A model generated the notes under the pieces. It was not told where the DNA came from, did no database searches, and saw only the letters and a list, made by a program, of their open reading frames with translations. Both the position numbers and the translations under genes were made by a program. A stretch of 64,000 bases of DNA from DAOPXV01 sp964551445 (GTDB taxonomy: Bacteria; Muiribacteriota; UBA9980). Shown here piece by piece: positions 42,201 through 52,200 of the stretch. Positions within the stretch are counted from its first letter, which is position 1. Every line of letters starts with the position of its first letter. Location of the stretch: assembly GCA_964551445.1 (NCBI GenBank), contig CAZKCG010000008.1, positions 62,001 through 126,000 on the forward strand, read 5' to 3'.

Positions 42201-45200
42201 GTCGGGAGGAGGAATTCGCTCGTTAAGAGAGCGTTTCCAACCTGCTGTCCGTCTATCTTAACGTTATACATTGCGGCATTAGCTGTTGTTGTGCCTGCGA
42301 CCACTACAGGATTCCATTTGAGTTTGTTGCCGGTAAGATCGTAAACTAAACCGGTTATATTGAGAGGGTTCGTTCCGCCGCCGATCATGAAGTTGAACGG
42401 AGGTTCCGGCGACCACGGGCCCATCTGAGCGTTAGGCGATGTAGCCGTAGGAGGAATTATAGCCTGAACCTGAGCGTTATGCGATCCGGTCATGCCGACG
42501 GGAAGGAGGAATTCAGTCGTTAAAAGAGCGTTTCCGACCTGCTGTCCGTCAAACTTGACGTTATACATTATAGAGTTGGCTGTCGTTGTTCCGGCCATAA
42601 CTACAGGATTCCATTTAAGTTTATTGCCTGTAGCGTCATAGATCAAACCGGTAATACCGAGAGTATTTGTTCCGCCGCCGATCATGAAGTTGAACGGAGG
42701 TTCCGGCGACCATGGGCCCATCTGAGCCGTAGGCTTGGCAGCCGTAGCGGGGACTATCGCCTGAACCTGAGCGACATGCGAACCCGTCATTCCGGCAGGA
42801 AGGAAGAATTCACTTGTCGTGAGAGCGTTTCCGGCCTGCTGTCCGTCTATCTCGACGTTATACATTACAGCGTTAGCCGTCGTTGTTCCGGCCATTATAA
42901 CAGGATTCCATTTAAGCTTGTTGCCGGCCGCATCGTATATTAAACCGGTAATACCGAGAGGATTGGTTCCGCCGCCGATCATGAAGTTGAACGGAGGTTC
43001 TGGCGACCATGGACCCATCTGAGCCGCGGGAGCCGTAGCCGAAGGGGGGATTATAGCCTGAACCTGAGCGTTATGCGAGCCCGTCATCGTAGCGGGAAGG
43101 AGATATTCGCTCATCGTGAGAGCGTTTCCGACCTGCTGACCGTCTATGTTAACATTGTACATTACGGCCGTAGCTGCCGTTGCGCCGGCGACAATAATAG
43201 GATTCCATTTAAGTTTGTTTCCGGTAGCTACATAAGTTAAACCCGTGATGCCAAGAGGATTTGTTCCGCCGCCGATCATGAAGTTGAACGGAGGTTCCGG
43301 CGACCATGGGCCCATCTGAGCCGTAGGCATTGTAGCGGTAGCGGGAATTATAGCCTGTACCTGAGCGACGTGAGCGCCGGTCATTGTTGCAGGAAGAATA
43401 TATTCGGTCGTTGTGAGGGCGTTTCCGGCCTGCTGACCGTCTATCTTGACGTTGTACATTATAGCGTTGGCGGTTGTAGAGCCAGCGATAACTATAGGAT
43501 TCCATTTAAGTTTTTTGCCTGTAACGTCGTACATTAAACCGGTAATACCGAGAGGATTGGTTCCGCCGCCGATCATGAAATTAAGAGCGGGTTCCGGCGA
43601 CCACGGGCCCATCTGAGCGGTGGTTGTTGTTCCGGAAGCGGGCATTATAGCCTGTACCTGAGCGATGTGCGAGCCGGTCATCGCAGCGGGAAGAATGTAT
43701 TCGTTCATCGAGATAGCCGCGGTGTTAACCATCTGGCCGTCTATCTTAACGTTGTAAGTGACCGTGTTGGCTGCTGTAGCGCCGGCGATAACTATAGGAT
43801 TCCATTTAAGTTTGTTTCCTGTAACATCGTACATTAAACCGGTGATGCCGAGAGGATTGGTTCCGCCGCCTATCGTGAAATTAAGAGCGGGTTCCGGCGA
43901 CCATGGGCCCATCTGAGCCGTCGTCGTGCCGACAGCCGGTAATACCGCCTGGACCTGAGCGTTATGCGAACCGGTCATGCCGGCGGGAAGGATGTATTCG
44001 TTCATCGATATAGCTGCGGTGTTGGCCATCTTGCCGTCTATGTTTATGTTATACATAATCGCGCTTGCTGTAGTTGCGCCGGCAACTATGATAGGATTCC
44101 ATTTAAGTTTGTTTCCTGTGACATCGTACATTAAACCTGTAACGGCAAGGTTGCTCGTTCCGCCGCCGACCGTGAAGTTAAGAGCGGGTTCGGGCGACCA
44201 TGGGCCGGGTAACTGGTCTGATCCCGTGATCATAGCCTGTACCTGAGCGATGTGCGAGCCGGTCATTGTGGCAGGAAGAAGATATTCGTTCATTGTGAGA
44301 GCTGCGGTGTTGACCATCTGGCCGTCTATTTTAACGTTATACGCTATCGTGTTGGCGGCCGTCGTTCCAGCGGTCGTTCCGGCAACTATGATAGGATTCC
44401 ATTTAAGTTTGTTTCCGGTGGCTACATATGTTAAACCGGTAACGGCGAGAGTGTTCGAGCCGCCGCCCGCGGTCGTGAACATAAGAGCGGGTTCAGGCGA
44501 CCAGGGGCCGTACTGTGACATCGTGGTAGCCGATCCCTGCATCATGGCCTGGATCTGAGCTGAGTGAGGTCCGGCCATTACGGTTGCGGGTATCGAAAAA
44601 TCCATCATGCCGGGAGCGACGGGGTATGTCATACCGTCTATTTTAACGATATACTGATACATAGCGCCTGTCGTCGTAGCCGTGATGGGATTCCATTTAA
44701 GTTTATTGCCTGTCTGATCATAAGCAAGGCCCGTAACCGCGGGAACGTTAGCGGCGGGAGTTCCGCCCGTCATGGTTATAGCGCCGTTGTCATAGTTCAT
44801 GGCCGTGTCGCTGTCGACATACATGAAATAAGCCTGGCCTATAGTGAACGTAGGATCGATACCGTCGAGGAGCTCGGCAAGGCCTGTAGCGTTCTTCAAT
44901 ACCTGGATGAAAGAACCCGAAGCGGCGCTGTATCTGTAGAGGCCGCGGATAACCGGGTAGGCTTTCATGAGGTCGCTGAATTTCATAGCCGTTACGGGTT
45001 TTGAGATACCTATGAGGTTGAAGCCCGCTTTCAAATTAAGGGTTCCAACGGTCTGTATGGGTTCGCCGGTAACGCTTATTATGACGGGGGAAGCGGCTTT
45101 TACTATATAGCCTCTTCCAGCCGTGAGATTTATGAGGGTGCCTTCGGAAACGCTTAAGAAGCTTCCCGAAGCGGCGCTGAATGAGTATAATTCCTGTATG

Positions 45201-45376
45201 GCGGGGTTCTGATTTTTGAAATCGGCTGCCTGTATGAGCGGTTTAACGCTGAAGCTTACAAAGTTGAAACCGGCTTTAAGATCCATTGTCTGGGGAAGTC
45301 CCGCCGTGACCTGAGCGAAAGCGGTGCCTGTGAAAAGCGCTAAAACGAGAAGCGCGATGAAAATTTTTCTCAACAT
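39221..45376 (-). CDS. giant secreted surface protein with about ten near-identical fibronectin-like repeats
   Basis: A 2051-aa protein with signal peptide (about 1-22) and the shared N-terminal domain (about 25-205), then an array of about 95-residue repeats from about 215 to 1120. Each reads like GITGLMYDVTGNKLKWNPI ... YNVKIDGQ ... MTGSHxAQVQAI ... MGPWSPEPxxNF. The DNA units of about 290-300 bp are highly similar, consistent with recent tandem amplification. Further modules are CHB_HEX_C-like (TFAPAGGSYPNAALSVMITP) and Ig-like domains, to a C-terminus with IKYTIDGTDP. No LPxTG or other anchor seen. Likely a filamentous adhesin or surface-coat protein. It follows lipoprotein copy 2 by 94 bp. 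Confidence 0.88.
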   Translation of the reverse strand: MLRKIFIALLVLALFTGTAFAQVTAGLPQTMDLKAGFNFVSFSVKPLIQAADFKNQNPAIQELYSFSAASGSFLSVSEGTLINLTAGRGYIVKAASPVIISVTGEPIQTVGTLNLKAGFNLIGISKPVTAMKFSDLMKAYPVIRGLYRYSAASGSFIQVLKNATGLAELLDGIDPTFTIGQAYFMYVDSDTAMNYDNGAITMTGGTPAANVPAVTGLAYDQTGNKLKWNPITATTTGAMYQYIVKIDGMTYPVAPGMMDFSIPATVMAGPHSAQIQAMMQGSATTMSQYGPWSPEPALMFTTAGGGSNTLAVTGLTYVATGNKLKWNPIIVAGTTAGTTAANTIAYNVKIDGQMVNTAALTMNEYLLPATMTGSHIAQVQAMITGSDQLPGPWSPEPALNFTVGGGTSNLAVTGLMYDVTGNKLKWNPIIVAGATTASAIMYNINIDGKMANTAAISMNEYILPAGMTGSHNAQVQAVLPAVGTTTAQMGPWSPEPALNFTIGGGTNPLGITGLMYDVTGNKLKWNPIVIAGATAANTVTYNVKIDGQMVNTAAISMNEYILPAAMTGSHIAQVQAIMPASGTTTTAQMGPWSPEPALNFMIGGGTNPLGITGLMYDVTGKKLKWNPIVIAGSTTANAIMYNVKIDGQQAGNALTTTEYILPATMTGAHVAQVQAIIPATATMPTAQMGPWSPEPPFNFMIGGGTNPLGITGLTYVATGNKLKWNPIIVAGATAATAVMYNVNIDGQQVGNALTMSEYLLPATMTGSHNAQVQAIIPPSATAPAAQMGPWSPEPPFNFMIGGGTNPLGITGLIYDAAGNKLKWNPVIMAGTTTANAVMYNVEIDGQQAGNALTTSEFFLPAGMTGSHVAQVQAIVPATAAKPTAQMGPWSPEPPFNFMIGGGTNTLGITGLIYDATGNKLKWNPVVMAGTTTANSIMYNVKFDGQQVGNALLTTEFLLPVGMTGSHNAQVQAIIPPTATSPNAQMGPWSPEPPFNFMIGGGTNPLNITGLVYDLTGNKLKWNPVVVAGTTTANAAMYNVKIDGQQVGNALLTSEFLLPTGMTGSHIANVQAFVPASATMPTAQMGPMSTVNFTVGSATAAALVFAPVPMAGTTFTAPLNVTITWPNTPAGGTIFYTLDNSDPLTANNANVKTYAMAGIPLMVNGTYTIKAVGKSPTAQTPVVAQTYILGPPATGVPAITPPFNYQSATNKVTWMPVNYNGLAMKYRVKFDGIEQTTLLTAAEFMVPANTTAGNHTLHVRAEAPATAGGAAQVGPWSPIDPFIFTVGGAGASGLVFAPVPMAGTNLYAPLNVTITWPNAPAGAMIYYTLDGSDPNGANALTYAFAGIPLAVNGTYNIKAIGKSPTVQSTVASQTYVLGASSGTLPAVTGLMYDPTGNKLKWNAVAPPATGGTVSYMVAIDTQTPVPVYTPEYMLPTTMTGTHKATVFARIMSTTGIPQDGTPAMLDFTVGGTTANLSVTFAPAGGSYPNAALSVMITPAPADAKIYYTVDGTMPVPNGTIMTGGPVTVSVPANSANFKITAVAHLNGATGTSVSQIYNTTGTGTTTGTIPAVTGLMYDAAMNKLKWNPITMPAGAYTYDLKVDGVSYPAGNMTEFMLPAAVMTGSHIAQVQAKLPAVPPATTFQMGPWAPEPAYTFTTGTTTGTIPAVTGLMYDTAMNKLKWNPITMPTGAYTYDLKIDGVPYPAGNMTEFMLPAAVMAGAHTAQVQAKLPAVPPATTFQMGPWSPEPAYTFTSTTGTTPTAPAQPTIVSTDMSTPGTALAHITITAAAGAQIKYSISSTTNGDVPGTPAAPSTMTAVNSPVTIDLPVGTKMYVAAVAVLNNVYSTPYTSFFNNYQTTTATTFTVPGAVNGSINVNINPAPMTTMPTIGDFTVTYSLNGGADMPAGAVTMINGAMAQPNFTLSVPVIPAGTVAQNAVYKVTYKGITASSPQFSVPVGTTPPAGTAPAAPTFTPAGGSLVGGTMIQINCPTPGAMIKYTIDGTDPAAIPGTATTVAAPASVSSPIVGMTITIKAIAVKDGMNSALMQQTYTGM

Positions 45377-45470
45377 TTAACTTTCTCCTTCTTGATTTTT
45401 TTAATATAATTCTATAAAAATATTTGATCCTAATGATCTATTATAACTGGTTTTAATTTTCTGTTTAAAT

Positions 45471-45863
45471 TTAGTTGATTTTTATGCCTTTTCCGTTGTT
45501 GTCGTATTTATCAGATGGGTTGTTGTAGATCATGAAAGACGCTTTAGCGGGAGCTTTCATAGTGACGGTATGGGTTAAGCCGTCAGCCGTAGTTGCCGAA
45601 TGAAATTCCGACCAGAGAGCCGAGCCCTGGAATTCTAAACCTGAAGTGACGACGCTTCCTGTCTGAACGGGAACAGCCGTCTGATAAGTTATCGTAACGT
45701 TTTCTCCGCTTCTTGATACGTTAACGCTTTCGGGAACTACAGTTGTTGAAGTTTTAGCGGCCGGGCTTGTAGGATCGCCTGAAGAGCCTGCACCGCAGCC
45801 TGATAACACCATCATGAGCGAGAAGACCACCAAGAGCGCCGTAACCTTTTTGAAATTGAACAT
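45471..45863 (-). CDS. small lipoprotein, copy 2 of a duplicated pair
   Basis: A 130-aa lipoprotein with lipobox VLSGC (Cys23) and the same beta-rich mature domain as the gene at 31311-31703. About 230 bp of DNA in the mature region, running from SVNVSRSGENV to SFMIYNN, are identical between the copies even at third codon positions. The first gene of a unit followed by the 2051-aa repeat protein, exactly mirroring copy 1 and its 1107-aa partner. Confidence 0.85.
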   Translation of the reverse strand: MFNFKKVTALLVVFSLMMVLSGCGAGSSGDPTSPAAKTSTTVVPESVNVSRSGENVTITYQTAVPVQTGSVVTSGLEFQGSALWSEFHSATTADGLTHTVTMKAPAKASFMIYNNPSDKYDNNGKGIKIN

Positions 45864-45908
45864 TAGACTACCTCCTGTTTTTATTTTGGATTTAAAACTT
45901 TTTAAAAA

Positions 45909-45956
45909 TAAAAAAATACCTTGACCATGGTCACGAAGGACCCGATCCGGTATTTT
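45909..45956 (-). terminator. leader terminator upstream of lipoprotein copy 2
   Basis: Minus strand AAAATACC (45956-45949) pairs with GGTATTTT (45920-45913), then seven T in the tail; the interior contains a further GGTCC/GGACC-like pairing. Confidence 0.65.
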
Positions 45957-46055
45957 CTAAGAGTCATTTTTGGTTATATACAAACATCATAATTTTTACT
46001 TTTGAAGATCGTTATTGTTGTTAAAACTCTTTGCAGCTTTCAATCTACATTTTCA

Positions 46056-46084
46056 ATTGTATCAACACTCGAATAAAAAGTCAA
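46056..46084 (-). promoter_or_regulatory. predicted promoter of the lipoprotein-2/2051-aa protein unit
   Basis: Minus-strand TTGACT (46084-46079), a 17-bp spacer ending in TGA, TACAAT (46061-46056). Confidence 0.7.
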
Positions 46085-46125
46085 TAGGTTTTTCGAAAAA
46101 AGATTAAAATGCTCAAGAATGAAAT

Positions 46126-46161
46126 AAAAACAGGCTCGAAGCCTGGCTTGAGCCTGTTTTT
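46126..46161 (-). terminator. intrinsic terminator of the 2726-aa lipoprotein gene
   Basis: AAAAACAGGCTC pairs with GAGCCTGTTTTT (12 bp, perfect), 51 bp beyond the stop codon; works in either direction by sequence. Confidence 0.85.
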
Positions 46162-46212
46162 ATTTTTTAGATCATTTAATGATTATATATCCATGCCGTT
46201 GATCGGTCAAAT

Positions 46213-49200
46213 TTATTTGCCGCCGCTTTTCAGTACCGGTGAACTAACCATGACGGTTGAAAAGTTATACGGCATAGACTTCGCCAGAACGCGCGGCGTT
46301 TCCTGATTTGATGAAGCCATGTCTATCGCTTCGATCTGCGCTACATGCCGGCCTGCGGTCAGACCGGTAAAAGTAAACATCGCCGTGGTTACGGGAGCCG
46401 CCGTCCGCGCGATACCGTCGACAATAACTCTGTAACCGGTTGAAACTCCGGGCGCGGAAACGAACGCGTTCCATTTGAGAGAACTTGCGGCCGGTTCGAA
46501 AACAAGGCCCGTTATTTCAGCCGCGCCGCCGCCCATATCGAATTCAAGCTGGGTCGACCACGGGCCCGCCATTAGAGGAACCGAACCGGGTATCTGGGCC
46601 TGTATCTGGACTTTATGGCTGCCGCTCATAAGATGGCCGACGCCATATTCAGTCATTGAAACCGGTGCGGGAGTCATCATTCCGTCTATCATTACCATAT
46701 AAACCGCTGGCGAGGCGTTATCAGATAACGAAACTGGTTTCCACATTATCTTTTTTGCGCCTGCGTCAAATATCACGCCGGTAACCTGCGGAAAATTCGA
46801 GGTTGTTCCGTTCGAATCGAATTTAAGCGGCTGGCACCAGGGTCCGGCCTGAGGCGGATAAGTGTTCGATAACTGCGCCTGTACTTCGGCCGCATGCCAT
46901 CCGCCCGGAAGTGATAGCGGAAGCGTGAATTCGGCCGCGGCCGTAGGTCCGTATATAACGCCGTCTATCCTAACCATATACATATAAGCGGCGATAGGAG
47001 GAGCGATGGGAAGATCGCCGGGGTTCGAGGAACCCGGGACGCTGCCGCCGGTGTTTGTAATAACGGTCGTGCCTGTTGTCGGAGTAACGGTTCCCTCAAA
47101 CGGCCTTACGGGTGTGTCATTGACTGAAAAAAGCGGGTTCCATTTGAGTTTTTTCATGCCCGGATCATAAACGAGTCCTGTTACGACGGGGATGTTTTCC
47201 GTGTTCGATCCGTCTTCGATCCTGAAAGCGTAGGGCGATGAAAACGGTCCGGCCTCAGGCGGGTAGGTTCCGGTAAGCACGGCCTGTATTTCTATTTTGT
47301 GATCGCCGTCCGGAAGGTTTCCAACGAAGAATTCATTCTGGTAAACCGGTGACGAAAGAACCGCGCCGTCAAGCCTTATCATGTAGCTGTAAGGGCGGTA
47401 ACGCATACCGGCATCCGTTGCGCCGGGCGTCACTGTTGCCCCGGATGAGGACGTGTCACCGGACCCTGTTTCGGTATTGACCGGAATGAGTGGCATGATT
47501 GAAATATCGTCAACGGGCGTCCATCTTATGACCTTCATCATAGGGTCATAGAATACTCCTGTTACTGCCGGGATATTGTTTTGACTTCCGCCATCGGTCG
47601 TAAATATTATGGTTTCCGAGAACTGGCCGCTAACCGGCGGATAAGTGTTTGGGACAATAGCCTGGACCTGAGCCTTGTGCGGGCCCGAAGCGAGATTTGT
47701 TGCGGGGAATTCGGTCACGCCCGCGGGAGTGTTGAACAACATTGCGTCGATCATGACGCCGTACGCGTAAACTCTGCTGTCCGCGGCTGAAATTACAGGC
47801 TTCCAAATGAGCGTTTTTCTTGCGGAGTCGTAAACAAGACCCGTTACCATAGGTATCTCGCCGGCAGGAAGAGTTCCGAAGCTGACCTGAGCGGGCACTC
47901 CGGTTTTCGATCCGCTCGCGTCCAGTATTAAAATGAAGCCCTGGCGGAATTTGAAGTTTTGGTCGGCGGGCCTTCCGGCTTTGATCACCGTCGCGGTCCA
48001 GCTCAAGTGAGGAAGCTGGATCGGAAGCGGATCGGGATTTGCCGGATCTGCCATTGGATAAAACATCAGTTTAAGGCTTTTGTCAGTGTTCGCGCCTAAA
48101 TTATTCCCGGTTATTAAAAGTTCCGTAAAATCAGCCTTTAGCGTTATTGGCCTGTCCGCCTGAACGGATATGCCGTTTATGGCGTTTATGACCGATCCGG
48201 TCTGTGACTGCTGGAACGATATTTTGATGATATTTGATACTATATAGTTTCCGATGCCGGGCTCGACTATATAAAGTTCCCACAACCCGGAAAATCTTTC
48301 GTTGGACATAATGCCTAAAGCGGCATCAGTTACGCGCGTCGAACTGATATTTTTCAGGTCGATAGTGTTATTCGTCCAGTTCGAAGAGCCGGAATCTGCG
48401 ATATATTTTTCCTCGGAAGTGCCGGCGCGCCTCATGAACGCTATCCTGAAAGTGTCGTTGGCCGATCTCAACCCTTCGCCGATAAGCTGAAGGCTTTCAG
48501 CCTCGAACGGGACGCCGACTATCTGAGTGGCGTTGAATTCAGCGGGTGAGGGGTTCGCCGGCGAGAAAACTTTTATAAGGTTTATTTTCGCGGATGTTAC
48601 GGCGGTGCCGCCGGTTTTTTTAATATCGACGAATATATCCTTGGATAACTGTATCATACCGTAAGGCCCGAAAGCCGTGTCGAGGATATTGGACACGGCT
48701 TCAGCGACAGGCGGCATTGGATTGGCCTCGTATATCGCGAGGGCCGAATTTCCATATATAGCCGTTGAATATGGCACGCTTACGATTATAAGAGTGTCGT
48801 TCCAGCTTGAAATTTTAAGCTGGAAGGGAGCGGGCCGTGGATTGAACGGCGATGCGGAAGGTTTAAGCCATACGCTTTTCGCGCCCTGCCCGCCGAAGTT
48901 TTTGCCTTCGAGTTTCATTTCAAAAGCGGCCGAATTAAGATCGCCGGCCGCTTCAACGGTGATCGGCGAACCTAAGAATTCGACGCCGTTCACCTTATTG
49001 ATCACGGGCATATCCGAAAGTTCGTTCACGAATCTGATGCTGATCATGAAAGGATTGACGGGTTTGCCGGCGATATCATCGATGATGTTTATGCCGCAGG
49101 GAAATTTAGCGATATAATCGCCCACGGTTCCGGGCGCCTGGGCCGACATTATAGATGGAACGGCCTTTTGCGTATCGATCCTTCCTTTGATCTTAGTATC

Positions 49201-52200
49201 GGACCAATCGGCCGCCGAAGCGCTGTCGGCTATCGGAACATGCAGAGCCGATCCCGAGACCTGGAATATAAGGTCGAGATGGCGGTGCGAGGGTGAGGAG
49301 AAATTGCTGCCTGTGAGTACGATATCTATTACGGAGGAACCGTTTTGCGGCCTTGAAAGATTTATGACGCTCTGCGCGCTGACGCCGTTCACGGTGTTTA
49401 TGACGGCGGGCTTCATCGTTCCCGGATCGAAATCCGAATAGAAGAATATGACGGAAATGGTCGATGAAACAGGTTTATCGGCCGCGACATCCCATATGAC
49501 AATGGAAGCTAAAACGTTAGGCGCTATTTGGCTGTTCCTCATATTATCGGCTTTTATGGCGATCATGTTGTCTTTCCAGTTGTCAATGTCGGCTGACGTT
49601 GAAAGATAGACCGGCGCCGCTGCCTCGTTAGAATTTAATTTACTTCCGAAGCATTTGACGGCGTATTTCACGCCGGCCGGCGGCAGCATGCGATCGCCTT
49701 TAAGAACGAGATCCTTTGTGTTTACGACCTCGAACGGCCGCGAAGCGTTGAACGCCGGCGCGCTGCGATCGCCGTTTATGAGTTCTAATATATAAACGCT
49801 GATATCAGATGCCTGGCCTTCGCTTATTCTCACGGCGACGCTCGTAAGCTGTCCGTATTTCGTGTCAAAAATTTCAAGGATATAGTAGCCTTTGAGGCCT
49901 TTAAGTTTCTCCGAGCCGAATTTTATCGAGTTTCCCGTCCAGTTGAAACTGCCGCTGTCGGCGAGTATCACAGGGAATTTAAGTTCGGGACCGGATAACT
50001 GAAGAACTCTTCGATCTTCCGGGCTGAAAGGCTTGAAGTTGTCACCGCTGACCTCTATTATAGGCATGTCGGGCGCGACGGCGAGTTCGAACGGCGCGGG
50101 CATCGAGGGGATCCCGGGCGTAGGATTCGCGACCTTTCTGCCGGCTATCGTCGTGATCACGACTTTGGATAATTCAAAGTCCGGCGGCGGAACGGGAGTG
50201 TCTTCGCCTTCGGTTATAAGCCATGTTTCAACTCCGACAAACCGTTTCACAAAAATATGCTTATCTTCGATCACGAAATTTCCGAGATTAAAACCGGCAG
50301 GCCCGGGAGGAAGAAAGTTAATTCCATCGGAGCCGTTAATTCCGGATAAGACGGCTTCTTTGTAAATTCCTTCGATCTTCCAGGGCGCGCGGACCGATAC
50401 CATGTCGTCTTTCACTGATTCTGCCGAAGGCATAACTCCGTCCGGTATGGTTATTTTAATGTCTTTTATGACTGAAAGTATTTTAATGATTTTTGATCTG
50501 CGTTCGGACGAAAGCTGTTTTTCATACATTTTTTCATAGGCGTTCGCCCGCTCTTCGGGCGTTCTTGAATTATCGCTCAGGGTTTCGAGTATCTTTTTGT
50601 AGAGCGGAAGTATTATGTCCCTGGCGGAACCCGGAACCTCTTTTTTTATAATAAAATTGAACGGCTTTTCGCTCGCGGGATCATTGATGGAGCCGTCCGG
50701 ATCGGCGGGATTGAAGTTGACGAGTTTGAAGAGGAACATGTAGTTTCCGGCGGTGAGGTTCGGAAAAGCCTTGTTAAGCTCGAGCCTGAACGCTTTAGGT
50801 TCGCCTTCGATCCTTTCGAGTTTTACGGGATACGCTGAATTGAACACCGGCATGAAATTACTCACGAGCGTGGCGGCGGCGAGTTCGGGCTGCATAAGGG
50901 TAACATAGGCGCCGGTGTAAATTCCGGCGGCGTCCTTATACTCCGGGGCGGGTTCGGATGACGCCGTCAATTTGAAAATGGTGTTTTCAGCGGTTGAAAT
51001 AACTTCAATGCGCTCGATAAAAGCGAAAGCTGATTTTTGTTTCACTACATAGTTCGCGACCGCGGTCGTTCTTTTGCCGTCAAAGCTTTCGGCGGTTACG
51101 ACTATATCGTAAGAGCCGGGTTTAGGCTCGGTGACGGTGACGCCGCCTTCCCATTTGAATCTTTTCGCGTGATCCGCGCTTCTTTTAAGTTCTATCACCA
51201 TCGGCGTGTTATTATCCCCGACGGCATATATGGCGTTTCCGAACTGTCTTACCTCGGCCGAGACCTTCGTTATAAGGAGCTCGCCCTCCTTCGTTTCGGG
51301 AACGATAACGTTAGCCGAAATAGATACCGTTGTAGCCGCCGCGGTTTTATCGAGTTCGATGAACGGCGGGTTTATTACGATCGCGGTTATCATGGGCTTT
51401 CCGGCCACGAATTCATCCGTGAAAGATCCTTCGTTGTTGAGCTGTTCGATAAAACGCTTGACATCCTTTATGAACGATTCGTCGGCGTTCTGTTCGATGA
51501 TCTCGCTCAGGAACTGAAGGGCCAGGTTCTTGAATTTAATTTCTTTAGTTCTGGGAATGAGATATCTTTCCATGTAAAGTATGGCGAGCTGGAATTTAGC
51601 GTTGGCCCTGAAGTGTCTCATGTCATCGTCGCGAACTATATTTCCGGTGAATTTAGCGTCTTTCGTTATATCGACGGCTATGGCGCGAAGTATTTTTTCC
51701 GCCCCGGTGAACGCGAATTCTATTTCGGCCGTTGAATAGCCGTTCTTATAATAGAAGCGCAGTTTTTCTATGAGGCTGACGGCTTTCTGAAATTCTTCGC
51801 CCGGTTTCGTCTGGTCGGAAAGCGAATTATTAAGCTGGTTTAGCGCGTCCTGAGCGGTATATACGAATTCGGAATTCGGGTATTTGAGAAGGAAAAGTTT
51901 ATATCTTTCCACGACCTTGTTTTTCAGTCCTTCGTCTTTTGCCGCGGAAAGCCGGAACATATTGTAAAGGCAGTTCGCCGCGAAATAGTGCGCGGCTTCT
52001 CTCAGCTTCGCGATCGCGGCGGTTTCTTTTTTTGCCAGGAACTCGTCGTATTTGTTGAGCGCTTTGTTGAATTCGTCCGAAGCTTCAACCGCGAGTTCGT
52101 CGTCGCGCATGTTCTCAGCCCGTTTTCTGATCTTTTCGGCTTCCGCAAACACCGTGTCGGATGACGCTACGAAACCGCCGTCCTCTTCTTCGACCGCCTG

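Noticed and set aside
42050..44480. Regularly spaced repeats that might suggest a CRISPR-like array
   Set aside because: Unit length is about 290-300 bp, it is translated throughout as fibronectin-like repeats, and no cas genes are present.
39246..45004. Many plus-strand open frames opposite the 2051-aa repeat gene
   Set aside because: They are antisense shadows of a repetitive, stop-poor sequence; translations are biased and lack start signals.
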